Assembly: GCA_036003045.1 (NCBI GenBank)
Contig: DASYSS010000052.1
Coordinates: 119,608-183,607, forward strand
DNA from: Gemmatimonadaceae bacterium
GTDB lineage: Bacteria > Gemmatimonadota > Gemmatimonadetes > Gemmatimonadales > Gemmatimonadaceae
DNA length: 64,000 nucleotides
Direction of reading: 5' to 3'
Part shown: positions 1-7,555 of the stretch, piece after piece
How the letters are laid out: every line of letters starts with the position of its first letter
Numbering within the stretch: position 1 is the first letter of the stretch
Notes under the pieces: model-generated
What the model was told of the DNA's origin: nothing
Seen by the model: the letters and a program-made list of their open reading frames with translations, nothing else
Database searches by the model: none
Made by a program: the position numbers and the translations under genes

Positions 1-991
1 GGGCCACGTTGGGCCCGCGGCGCGCCCAATCCCACATGATCGCCGTCGTCTGCCGGCGCGCGTGCTCGACCGAGACTCCCGGTTTCAGTCGAGCGATACC
101 GACGTTCGTGAATCCGAATTGCCGCGACGGATCGAGACCCATCGGCAGCCAGACTTGGGTCCCGGCGGTCGGGAACGCGAATCCCGAAGGCATCACACCG
201 ATGACGCGGATCGGGCTTCCGTCAAGATCGATCGTCGAGCCGATCGCATCGATTCGCCCGGCGAATCGCGAACGCCAGAACGCGTCGCTGAGAATGGCGA
301 CGCTATTGTTTCCCTTCGTGTCTTCGTCGCGAGTAAAGGGCCGACCGCGCGCAGGGTCGACGCCGAGCACGTGAAAGAAGTCGGCGGTCACCAACGCCGC
401 GTCGACTCGTTCCGCGCGGCCGCCGGCGGCGAGCGTCATCCCGTTCGTTCGATATCCCGCGAACGACTCGAAATCGGTCGCGCCGTCGCGGTACAGCGCG
501 ATATTCGCCTGCGAGATGCCCCACGTGGCGAGCCCGATCTCCGGATACGATTGAATGAGCCGAACGATCCGATCGGCGTTGGGATAGGGCAGCGGCCGCA
601 GGAGGATCTCGTCGACGAGGGTGAACATCGCCGTGGTCGCGCCGATGCCGAGGGCGAGCGTGAGCGTGGCGACGAGCGTGAACGCCGGCATGCGGCGGAG
701 CGTGCGGAACGCGTACCGGAGGTCGGACCACACGGATTCGATCCATTCCATGACACGCACCTCTCGCGCATAGCGCTGGTCGATGGTGACGCACTCGTCG
801 CGTACTGGTCCCGGGTCGCCGAACCTCGCGCGCGCCTGGGCCTCGGCGTCGGTCGGCGACGCGCCCAAGCGGCGCAGCTTCTCCTCGCGCATAGCGAGAT
901 GAAACGCGATCTCGTCGTCGACGTCGCGACGCGCCGATTGGCCGTCGCGTGAGATTCGGAAGAACCGGCGCCAGCCCCGCCCGACGCTCAC
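1..991 (-). CDS. ADOP-family FtsX/MacB-type ABC permease (3' part outside window)
   Basis: Membrane permease of the ADOP (acidobacterial duplicated orphan permease) group; the 330 codons present are the N-terminal part and the gene leaves the window at its left edge. The first ~75 residues form the soluble N-terminal region usual in ADOPs (DDEIAFHL, LRRLGASPTEAEA). Next come SDLRYAFRTLRR, a hydrophobic helix with LALGIGATTAMF, the LLRPLPYP motif, and then a MacB-type periplasmic domain. The GTG start (989-991) overlaps the TGA of the PadR gene (988-990) as GTGA, so the two are translationally coupled. PadR-ADOP pairing is typical of Acidobacteria and Gemmatimonadota. The substrate is unknown; no ATPase gene is adjacent within the window. 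Confidence 0.85.
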   Translation of the reverse strand, partial: MSVGRGWRRFFRISRDGQSARRDVDDEIAFHLAMREEKLRRLGASPTDAEAQARARFGDPGPVRDECVTIDQRYAREVRVMEWIESVWSDLRYAFRTLRRMPAFTLVATLTLALGIGATTAMFTLVDEILLRPLPYPNADRIVRLIQSYPEIGLATWGISQANIALYRDGATDFESFAGYRTNGMTLAAGGRAERVDAALVTADFFHVLGVDPARGRPFTRDEDTKGNNSVAILSDAFWRSRFAGRIDAIGSTIDLDGSPIRVIGVMPSGFAFPTAGTQVWLPMGLDPSRQFGFTNVGIARLKPGVSVEHARRQTTAIMWDWARRGPNVA

Positions 992-1335
992 GATGGCTCC
1001 GGTGATTTGCGCGCGAGCGCCGCGACGATCGCGTTCGCGTGCCGATGCCAGATCGGCGACTCGGCGCGAAAGCGCGACCGTCCGGCGCTCGTGAGCTTGT
1101 AGAACTTCGCGCGGCGATTGTTGTCGGACACGCCCCATTCCGCCGCGATCCACCCTCGCCGCTCGAGGCGGTGCAGGGCGGGGTAGAGCGTGCCCTCCTC
1201 GAGGAGGAGGACGGATTCGCTGGCGCCCTCGATCCATTCACTGATCCCGTAGCCGTGGAGCGGACCCCACGAGAGGGCTTTCAGGATGAGGAGATCGAGG
1301 CTACTGCGGAGAAGGTCGGATTGGGCGTCGGCCAT
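988..1335 (-). CDS. PadR-family transcriptional regulator
   Basis: 115-residue winged-helix repressor-type protein of the PadR family, which usually senses small molecules or envelope stress and controls the adjacent transporter. Family hallmarks are visible: DLLILKALSWGPLHGYGI near residue 15, EEGTLYPALHRLERRGWI in the recognition-helix region, and the wing RAKFYKLTSAGR. The open frame extends upstream to about 1593, but that part translates the 16-bp repeat array. The ATG at 1335 gives the normal family length and is preceded by a GGAAG-like ribosome site. The gene overlaps the ADOP permease by 4 nt downstream and probably autoregulates the pair. Confidence 0.9.
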   Translation of the reverse strand: MADAQSDLLRSSLDLLILKALSWGPLHGYGISEWIEGASESVLLLEEGTLYPALHRLERRGWIAAEWGVSDNNRRAKFYKLTSAGRSRFRAESPIWHRHANAIVAALARKSPEPS

Positions 1336-1400
1336 GGTCGCTCGGGAATCTTCCACCCTGTGTGACACAAGGGAAGAAGAAAAGGTTGGGCGACTGAAAA

Positions 1401-1720
1401 GGCCAGACTCCGAAGCGGCCGAGCCCCGAGACGGCCGAACTCCGAAACGGCCAGACTCCGAGGGGGGCGAAACGGCCGAACTCCGAATAGGCCAAGCTCC
1501 GAAGGGTCGAACTCCGAGTACGCGCACCAGCGACGCGCCCCACCCTTCCGCTTCCGGACGTTTCGGTCTTCGGCCGTTTCGGTCTTCGGCCATTTCGGCG
1601 TCTCGGCTTTCGGCAGTTTCGGCTTTCGGCAGCTTCGGCTTTCGGCAGTTTCGGCTCTCGGCGGTTCGGCTCTCGGCAGTTCGGCTCTCGGCAGTTTCGG
1701 GGCCGGTCGTTTTAGAGTTC
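1401..1720. repeat. Two facing arrays of a degenerate 16-bp unit
   Basis: This non-coding stretch between the divergent PadR and RidA genes (1336-1786) is dominated by two arrays. From 1401 to about 1519 there are seven units close to GGCCGAACTCCGAAAC. From 1561 to about 1720 there are about nine units close to TTTCGGCTTTCGGCAG. The reverse complement of the second unit (CTGCCGAAAGCCGAAA) matches the first when shifted in phase, so the arrays face each other and could fold into a long imperfect hairpin. Units are 15-16 bp, vary by a few bases and have no spacers, so this is not a CRISPR array. Any promoters for the flanking genes must lie in or beside it. Confidence 0.85.
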
Positions 1721-1786
1721 GGCAGTCTCGGGCTACCGCCCTGGACCTCCCCCCGCCATCATGGTCGCAACTCTTTCCCCGCCCCC

Positions 1787-2221
1787 ATGCTCCGGACTCT
1801 GCGTCTCGTCGCTCTGGCCTCGCTCGCTGCCGCGTGCGCCCGCCCGAACGCGCTCGAGGTCGAATGGATTCCTTCTCCTCGACCCGCCGCTCCCTTTTCC
1901 GAGTTGGTTCGTGTCGGCGACGTGCTCTATCTCGCGGGTCAAATCGGTACCGACTCGACCGGTCGCCTCGTACCCGGCGGTCTCCAGACCGAGGCTCGGC
2001 AGGCGCTCAACAACATCAAGGCGACGCTCGAGCGGCACGGCTCCGGGCTCGACCGTGTCGTGAAGTGCACCGTGTTCCTCGCCGACATTCGCGACTACAA
2101 TGATTTCAACGAGATCTACCTCACGTATTTCCGCGCGCGCAAACCGGCGCGGAGCGCGATGGCGGCGTCGGGGCTGGCGCTGAACGCGCGCGTCGAGATC
2201 GAGTGCATGGCGGTGACGTAA
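1787..2221 (+). CDS. RidA/YjgF family protein with export signal
   Basis: 144-residue Rid-superfamily protein. RidA enzymes hydrolyse reactive enamines/imines such as 2-aminoacrylate. Visible family features are the N-terminal FSELVRVGDVLYLAGQIG block, the central QARQALNNIKATLE region (as TEARQALNNI), VVKCTVFLADI, and the C-terminal ARVEIECMA strand. The RidA active-site arginine context is partly kept (KPARSAM). Unlike cytosolic RidA, the protein starts with a hydrophobic leader ending LAAAC (residues 13-17), which suggests export as a lipoprotein, although Ala rather than Leu at -3 makes the lipobox weak. The ATG at 1787 is chosen because upstream codons in this frame translate the repeat array. 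Confidence 0.85.
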   Translation: MLRTLRLVALASLAAACARPNALEVEWIPSPRPAAPFSELVRVGDVLYLAGQIGTDSTGRLVPGGLQTEARQALNNIKATLERHGSGLDRVVKCTVFLADIRDYNDFNEIYLTYFRARKPARSAMAASGLALNARVEIECMAVT

Positions 2222-2239
2222 GGGGGGCGGGCGGGCACG

Positions 2240-3127
2240 ATGATTCCACGAGCACGAATGCGCTCGCGCCGCTGCCTCACCGGCGTCGCTCACCTCTGCG
2301 CGATCCTCGCCTTCGTCACGAGCCGCGCGAACGCCCAACGTACGGACCGTCCGACGCACGATTCGTCCGCTCGCGCGACCGCGGCGCGCCTTCACGGAGT
2401 GGTCACGAATCAAAATGGAAAGACGCCGGTCGCCGAGGCCGAGGTCTGGTTCGTTTCGCTCGATCGGCGAACGCGAACCGATTCGACGGGCGAGTTCCAG
2501 GTCGACGGCTTGCCGGCGGGCCAACTTCTCATCGAGATCCGCCACATCGGTTTCGACGCGCGACGTGAGACGATCAAGCTCGACGGCGGGAAGGAGACCA
2601 CGCACCGCTTTTCGCTGACGCCCAACGCTCAGCCGCTCGACACCATGCGGTCGGTCGCCAGGGAATCGACGTATATCTCGCCGATGCTGCGGGGGTTCGA
2701 GGAGCGGCGCCACTCCGGTCAGGGGGGACGTTTCATCTCCGACAGCGTGTTGCGCGCGAACGAGAGTGACGTGCTCGCGAACATCGTCGCCAGCCGTCTC
2801 CCCGGGGCGATGCTGACCACCGGGCAGCTTGGCGCACGGTGGCTGGTCTCGACTCGCAAGGGCTGCCTGGGCCTTGCGTTCCACGTATGCACTCAGCCCA
2901 ACTGCTACGTCGAGATCTACATCGACGGCGCGCTGATCTACTATCCGGGGATGACCCAGAAAAATCCGAAAGACCCCGGGCTTCAGCCACCGGATCTCTC
3001 AAAGATGGGCGTCACCGAATTTGCCGGCGTCGAATTCTATCCCGACGCTGCGTCGATGCCGATCGGCATGCACACAAGCACCGACCAAGGTTGCGGCTCC
3101 CTATGGCTCTGGACCCGCGAGAAGTAG
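2240..3127 (+). CDS. Secreted CarboxypepD_reg-like / TonB-plug-like protein
   Basis: 295-residue exported protein. Residues 1-33 look like a signal peptide ending near RANAQ. Residues ~48-125 form a CarboxypepD_reg-like beta-sandwich (LHGVVTNQNGKTPVAEAEV, then STGEFQVDGLPAG and HIGFDARRE). The remainder resembles an isolated TonB-receptor plug region with conserved cysteines (RKGCLGL, HVCTQPNCYV, DQGCGSLW) that may pair in the periplasm. There is no beta-barrel, so this is not a full TonB-dependent receptor. Such short proteins are common in Gemmatimonadota and their role is unknown. The gene is 18 bp downstream of the RidA gene, so the two may be co-transcribed. Its stop codon sits on the edge of a hairpin at 3126-3158. 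Confidence 0.75.
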   Translation: MIPRARMRSRRCLTGVAHLCAILAFVTSRANAQRTDRPTHDSSARATAARLHGVVTNQNGKTPVAEAEVWFVSLDRRTRTDSTGEFQVDGLPAGQLLIEIRHIGFDARRETIKLDGGKETTHRFSLTPNAQPLDTMRSVARESTYISPMLRGFEERRHSGQGGRFISDSVLRANESDVLANIVASRLPGAMLTTGQLGARWLVSTRKGCLGLAFHVCTQPNCYVEIYIDGALIYYPGMTQKNPKDPGLQPPDLSKMGVTEFAGVEFYPDAASMPIGMHTSTDQGCGSLWLWTREK

Positions 3128-3158
3128 CTACCAGTGACCGGACACCGGTCACCTAGCT
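3126..3158. terminator. Hairpin between convergent genes
   Basis: Perfect stem GTGACCGG (3134-3141) / CCGGTCAC (3145-3152) with an ACA loop, extended by AGCTA/TAGCT. It overlaps the stop codons of both convergent genes, a position that suits a shared terminator. There is no T-run, so it may instead be a relative of the GGTCCACC-type repeat seen elsewhere in the window. Confidence 0.5.
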
Positions 3159-4325
3159 GGAATAGTACGCCGCGTTCTCCTCGACGTAGCCCTTGGTCAG
3201 ATCGCATCCATAAGCCGTCGCCGAGCCATCGCCGACGCCGAGCGACACCTCGAGATCCACCCGCTCGGCGGCGAGCGTCGAGCGAACCACCGCGTCGTCG
3301 AAGTCGAGCCGCCGTCCGCCTCGCACGACTTGATGTCCATTGATCGACGCGTCCGTGCGGCTCGGGTCGATGCGAACGTCGACGCATTTGCCGACAGCCA
3401 TCAGCAGGCGTCCCACGTTCGGGTCGGCGCCGTGGACCATCGTCTTGACGAGAGGCGAGTTCACGAGCGACTTGGCGACTCGCCGCGCTTCATCCTCGTT
3501 CGCCGCGCCGCGCACCGCCGCGCGGATGAGATGCTCGGCGCCCTCGCCGTCACGCGCGAGCATTTCCGTCATCCGAATGCAGCCGGCGGTGAGCGCGGCG
3601 GCGAACGCGCGCATGTCGATGGGCCCCGCGAGCCCGTTCGCGAGAATTGCGCACGTGTCCGAGGTACTCGTGTCGGTGTCGACCGAAAGCATGTTGAACG
3701 AGACGTGCACCGCGTCGCGCAGCGCGCGATCGAGCGAAGCGGCATCGAGCTCGGCATCCGTGAAGATGTAGACGAGCATCGTCGCCATGTTCGGCTCGAT
3801 CATCCCCGAGCCCTTTGCGACCCAGGTGATCGTCGCGCGGCTGTTCGGCACAGACACCGACAACGCCTTCGCGTACGTGTCGGTCGTCATGATGCCCTCG
3901 GCGCCGACGAGCGGGTCCGGCACCAAGTCTCGAGACATGCCGACGATACCGGCCTCGATCGTCTCGATCGGCAGCCGCACGCCGATCACGCCGGTCGAGC
4001 TCACCAGCACGCGCGACGCTTCGCTGCCGACTTCCTCCGCCGCGGCGGCCGCCATCCGTCGAGCGGACTCCAACCCCTCCGGGCCGGTCGCGACGTTGCT
4101 GTACTTGCTGTTCGCGACGATCGCCCGGAGGGAGCCGCCTCGGATCGTCTCTCGGCCGAGCACGACCGGCGCGCCGGGAAACTGGTTTCGCGTGAAGACC
4201 GCCGCCGAGGCGGCATCGATGTCGCTCACGAAGAGGGCGAGGTCTTTCGCCTGCGGCTTGAGGCCGCAATTCCGGCTCGCGCACTTGAATCCGCGCGGGA
4301 AAATGGGCGTCGCGTGAAAGTCCAT
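3153..4325 (-). CDS. argJ: Glutamate N-acetyltransferase / ornithine acetyltransferase
   Basis: 390-residue ArgJ. It transfers acetyl from N-acetylornithine to glutamate in the cyclic arginine pathway, and in bifunctional forms also uses acetyl-CoA. The proenzyme self-cleaves before a conserved Thr, here Thr182 in EPNMATMLVY. Other hallmarks are the AAVFTRNQFPGAP block near residue 41, VANSKYSNVATG near 70, SSTGVIG near 109, GAEGIMTTDT near 141 and the GxDPNxGR-like GADPNVGRLL. The ATG at 4325 gives full family length. The gene stands alone, divergent from the DinB-like gene with 51 bp between starts. Whether it is mono- or bifunctional cannot be read from the sequence. Confidence 0.95.
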   Translation of the reverse strand: MDFHATPIFPRGFKCASRNCGLKPQAKDLALFVSDIDAASAAVFTRNQFPGAPVVLGRETIRGGSLRAIVANSKYSNVATGPEGLESARRMAAAAAEEVGSEASRVLVSSTGVIGVRLPIETIEAGIVGMSRDLVPDPLVGAEGIMTTDTYAKALSVSVPNSRATITWVAKGSGMIEPNMATMLVYIFTDAELDAASLDRALRDAVHVSFNMLSVDTDTSTSDTCAILANGLAGPIDMRAFAAALTAGCIRMTEMLARDGEGAEHLIRAAVRGAANEDEARRVAKSLVNSPLVKTMVHGADPNVGRLLMAVGKCVDVRIDPSRTDASINGHQVVRGGRRLDFDDAVVRSTLAAERVDLEVSLGVGDGSATAYGCDLTKGYVEENAAYYSS

Positions 4326-4376
4326 GCGAGAAGCGGGTGTAGACGGGGAACGGGAAGCGCATAAGATACACGTACC

Positions 4377-4901
4377 ATGTACATCACGGATTTCACCGAC
4401 GAGTATCGCCGCTGGCGCCTTGCCGCCGAAAAGGCCATCGGGCAGGTCGGCGACGATGATCTCAACCGCATCCTCGCGAAGGACGGCAACTCGATCGCGA
4501 TGTTGATGCGCCACGTGGGCGGCAACCTCAAATCGCGCTTCAGCGATTTTCTCACGTCGGATGGAGAGAAGCCCTGGCGCGACCGGGACAGCGAGTTCGA
4601 CGAGGGACCCTTCGTGCGCGCCGACGTGCGCGCGCTCTGGGACACCGGCTGGGGCACTCTCGAAGCCACTCTCGCGTCACTCACCGACGACGACTTCGGA
4701 AAGACGGTCTACATTCGCGGGCAGGGCGCCAGCGTGCACGCGCAGCTGACCCGATCCCTCTCGCACATCGCCAACCATTGCGGGCAGATCATCATCGTCG
4801 CCCGCGTCCTCACCAGCGATTGGCAATGGATCACCATTCCGAAAGGCAAATCGCGGGAATACAACCAGAATCCGATTTTCGAGCGACCAGCCTCACGGTG
4901 A
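4377..4901 (+). CDS. DinB-superfamily (DUF1572-like) protein
   Basis: 174-residue helical-bundle protein of the DinB/YfiT metal-binding superfamily, closest in style to DUF1572. Likely metal ligands are a His in LMRHVGGN (residue ~45) and the H-x3-H pair in LSHIANHCGQI near residue 130. Members include thiol transferases and uncharacterised proteins; no specific substrate can be assigned. Its stop overlaps the GTG start of cutC as GTGA (4898-4901), so the pair is co-translated. Confidence 0.8.
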   Translation: MYITDFTDEYRRWRLAAEKAIGQVGDDDLNRILAKDGNSIAMLMRHVGGNLKSRFSDFLTSDGEKPWRDRDSEFDEGPFVRADVRALWDTGWGTLEATLASLTDDDFGKTVYIRGQGASVHAQLTRSLSHIANHCGQIIIVARVLTSDWQWITIPKGKSREYNQNPIFERPASR

Positions 4902-5554
4902 ACGTGCTCGTCGAGGGCTGTGTCGACAGCGTCGAGTCGGCCCTCGCCGCCGAGCGGGGCGGAGCCGGCCGGCTGGAGCTCTGCGCGCAGCTCGACGTCG
5001 GCGGCACGACGCCCAGCGCCGAGCTGATCGCCGCCGTGAAGAAGGCAGTGAAGATTCCCGTGTTCGTGATGATCCGTCCGCGCGGCGGCTCGTTCGTGTA
5101 CACGGCCGCCGAAACGGACCAGATGCGCAAATCCATAGACGCCGCCCTCAACCTCGGCGCGGACGGATTGGTGGTCGGCGCATTGAACGAGATGGGCGAC
5201 GTGAATCGCGCGCTCACCCGCGAGCTGGTCGAGCGCGCGTCGCTGCATCCCGTCACTTTCCACCGCGCCTTCGATCAAGCGCGGAGTCAGGCGACGGCGC
5301 TCGAGGCGCTCGTCGAGGCCGGCGTCGATCGCGTGCTCACCGGCGGCGGTCCCGGCGCCGCCGTCGAAGGCATCGACCTGCTGCGCGATCTCGTCTTCGA
5401 GGCACTCGGCCGCATCACGATCATGGCCGGCGGAAAAGTGCGCGGTGACAACGCCCGCTCAATCGTCGACCAAACCGGCGTCGCGGAATTGCACGCCCGC
5501 TGCGAGCTGGATCCGACGAGAATCAGCGGCATCGTCGCCGCCGTTCGCAGTTAG
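4898..5554 (+). CDS. cutC: CutC family protein
   Basis: 218-residue TIM-barrel protein of the CutC family, historically linked to copper homeostasis but of uncertain biochemical role. Signature blocks are present: EGCVDSVESALAAERGGAGRLELC at the N-terminus, IPVFVMIRPRGGSFVY, GADGLVVGAL, PVTFHRAFD and VLTGGG. The GTG at 4898 is chosen because it gives the GTGA overlap with the upstream DinB-like gene and places the conserved VLVEGCVDS strand at the N-terminus. It is slightly shorter than the roughly 245-residue enterobacterial protein. Confidence 0.9.
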   Translation: MNVLVEGCVDSVESALAAERGGAGRLELCAQLDVGGTTPSAELIAAVKKAVKIPVFVMIRPRGGSFVYTAAETDQMRKSIDAALNLGADGLVVGALNEMGDVNRALTRELVERASLHPVTFHRAFDQARSQATALEALVEAGVDRVLTGGGPGAAVEGIDLLRDLVFEALGRITIMAGGKVRGDNARSIVDQTGVAELHARCELDPTRISGIVAAVRS

Positions 5555-5582
5555 TCACCGGTCCACCGGTCCACCGGCCTAC
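5555..5582. repeat. GGTCCACC-type repeat (minimal copy of the GGTGGAC element)
   Basis: Three abutting CCGGTCCACC-like units sit between the convergent cutC and M1 peptidase genes. The right edge supplies the TAG stop of the peptidase. The same unit recurs near 27.27, 41.39, 43.12 and 60.96 kb. Confidence 0.7.
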
Positions 5583-7516
5583 CGTCGCCGCGGCCAGGCA
5601 TTGTTCGTTCGGTCGACATCAGGCACTGCGTTCCGTGGATCAAGCACTATCAGCTGAACCGCCTTCGTCCCCGGCACGTGATACGTGAATCGATCGCCAA
5701 GATTCCACATCTCGATCGGCAACTTGACGTCTTGCGTCGTGCCGTCGGAGAACGTGATCGCGAGCGTCGCGGGCATGACCATGGTGCCGCGGTTGGAGAG
5801 GTAGACGCTCGTCTGACCGTCGGACCCGCGGGCGACCGAGTCCACTGCCTGGTCGAGTCGGGCCGTCGTGAAAATCCAATCGCGCCAGAACCAGTCGAGC
5901 TCCATTCCCGACTGGTCGCGCATCATTCGGAAAAAGTCCGACGGCGTCGGATGCTTGAACGCCCACGCGCGAATGTAGGCGCGGAACGCGGGATCGAAAC
6001 GATCTTTGCCGAGCACCTCGTAGCGGAGCATCTGCATCATGAGCGCGGGCTTCTGATAGCCACCCCAAAAAAGGTCGCGCACTTCGACGGGCTTCTCGAT
6101 CAGCGGCTGCTCGTTGCCCGGCACGCCGTGCTCCGCGTACAGGTGCAGCGGATGCACCTCGATCGTGTCGCCGTACGGCGTGCCCGCGAAGTACTTCGCC
6201 GCGTTGCCCAAGTCGATGAACGTGTTGAAGCCTTCGTCCATCCACGGATAGAGGCGCTCATTCGAGCCGACGACCATCGGGAACCACTCGTGGCCGAATT
6301 CGTGCGCGATCACCCACTGTTGATCTTCGCGCGTCGGGCTGTTGGGCGTGAACGTGAGCATCGGGTACTCCATGCCCTCGATCGGACCCTCGATCGTCGT
6401 CGCGTGCGAGTAGGGATATGGAAACCACTGTTCCGAGTAGTACTTGATCGCCTCGCGCCCGATGCGATTCACCTCGGGCCACTTGTCGGCCTTCGGCCGA
6501 TACAGATCCTCGACGAGAATTCCATTGTAGCCGCTCGCGTCCCAGCGCATGCCGGGGGCGGCGGCGAACGCGAAGTCGCGCACGTTGTGCGCCGTGTAAT
6601 GCCAGATGCGCGTCGCGGGTTGGGCGCCGCCGGGTCCGGCAGGGCGTGTCTTGGCGACATCGCCGGCCTCAGACGCCGTGATGATCGCGATCGGCGTGTC
6701 CGAGTGCTTCGCGGCTTCGAGCCGTTGACGCTGCGTTGTCGTGAGAACCCGAGCGGCGTTCTGTAGTTCTCCCGTTGCGGCGACGATGTCTTCGTTCGGC
6801 ACTGTCAGCGTGACGTCGAAGTCGCCGTACTCGAGATAGAACTCGCCGGCGCCGATGTATGGCTCGTGATTCCATCCCTTGACGTCGTCGTACACGGCGA
6901 GCCGCGGATACCACTGAGCGATCTCGTACAGCGGCCCGTCGTGCCCCATGCGGCCGCCGCCCTGCGCGGGCACGTTGAAGTGCCATTTCGCCGCGATGTC
7001 GACCGATCCGCCTGGCGCGATCGCCGAATCGAGATCGACTCTGAGCGTGGTGCCGAACCGCGTTCGCTTCACCTCTTTGCCGCGGATCGTCATCGACTCG
7101 AGCCGCGGCGCGCTGTTGAAACCCTGACACGAGAAATCGAAGCTCGTGCCGAGGAAGACGAGTGGCGGCTGGTTGAGCACGTTCGTGATGCTGTTCGGCT
7201 CGCAGAGATTCTGCTCGACGAACAGCCAGAGATAGGGCAGCGCCATCGGCGAGCGGTTCACGTAGTGAATCGTCTCGGTTCCCCGGATTTCGTCGCGGGA
7301 CTGATCCAAGGTCGCTTCGATGCGATAGTCGACTTTTTGCTGCCAGTACTTGGGACCGGGGCGGCCGTCCGACGCGCGATATTCGTTGGGCGTGGGGAGG
7401 GCGAGGGCGCGGAAATGGGACGTATCCGCGACCGACGACCGGGTCTGCGCGCCAACCGACAGCGCCGCAAGCACGAGTAGTGTGATCGGCCATGCTCCGC
7501 GCCGCACGACGTTCAT
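5579..7516 (-). CDS. Secreted M1-family metallopeptidase (gluzincin)
   Basis: 645-residue exported aminopeptidase-like protein. Residues 1-23 are a signal peptide (ITLLVLAALSVGAQ). The zinc site is complete: HEFGH with H405, E406 and H409, followed after 18 residues by E428 in WMDEGF. The substrate-anchoring loop equivalent to GAMEN reads EGPIEGMEYP near 376. A second in-frame ATG (7516) is taken as the start because GGAGG precedes it by 8 nt; the first ATG, five codons upstream, lies within that site. The protein probably trims peptides in the periplasm. It diverges from the ABC1 kinase gene with 39 bp between starts. A distant relative is encoded at 47175-50339. Confidence 0.9.
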   Translation of the reverse strand: MNVVRRGAWPITLLVLAALSVGAQTRSSVADTSHFRALALPTPNEYRASDGRPGPKYWQQKVDYRIEATLDQSRDEIRGTETIHYVNRSPMALPYLWLFVEQNLCEPNSITNVLNQPPLVFLGTSFDFSCQGFNSAPRLESMTIRGKEVKRTRFGTTLRVDLDSAIAPGGSVDIAAKWHFNVPAQGGGRMGHDGPLYEIAQWYPRLAVYDDVKGWNHEPYIGAGEFYLEYGDFDVTLTVPNEDIVAATGELQNAARVLTTTQRQRLEAAKHSDTPIAIITASEAGDVAKTRPAGPGGAQPATRIWHYTAHNVRDFAFAAAPGMRWDASGYNGILVEDLYRPKADKWPEVNRIGREAIKYYSEQWFPYPYSHATTIEGPIEGMEYPMLTFTPNSPTREDQQWVIAHEFGHEWFPMVVGSNERLYPWMDEGFNTFIDLGNAAKYFAGTPYGDTIEVHPLHLYAEHGVPGNEQPLIEKPVEVRDLFWGGYQKPALMMQMLRYEVLGKDRFDPAFRAYIRAWAFKHPTPSDFFRMMRDQSGMELDWFWRDWIFTTARLDQAVDSVARGSDGQTSVYLSNRGTMVMPATLAITFSDGTTQDVKLPIEMWNLGDRFTYHVPGTKAVQLIVLDPRNAVPDVDRTNNAWPRRR

Positions 7517-7555
7517 CTCGGAACCCTCCATACGGGGTGCTGTAGCTTACGCTGC

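Noticed and set aside
1336..1593. Upstream extension of the PadR reading frame
   Set aside because: It translates the 16-bp repeat array and would nearly double the family length.
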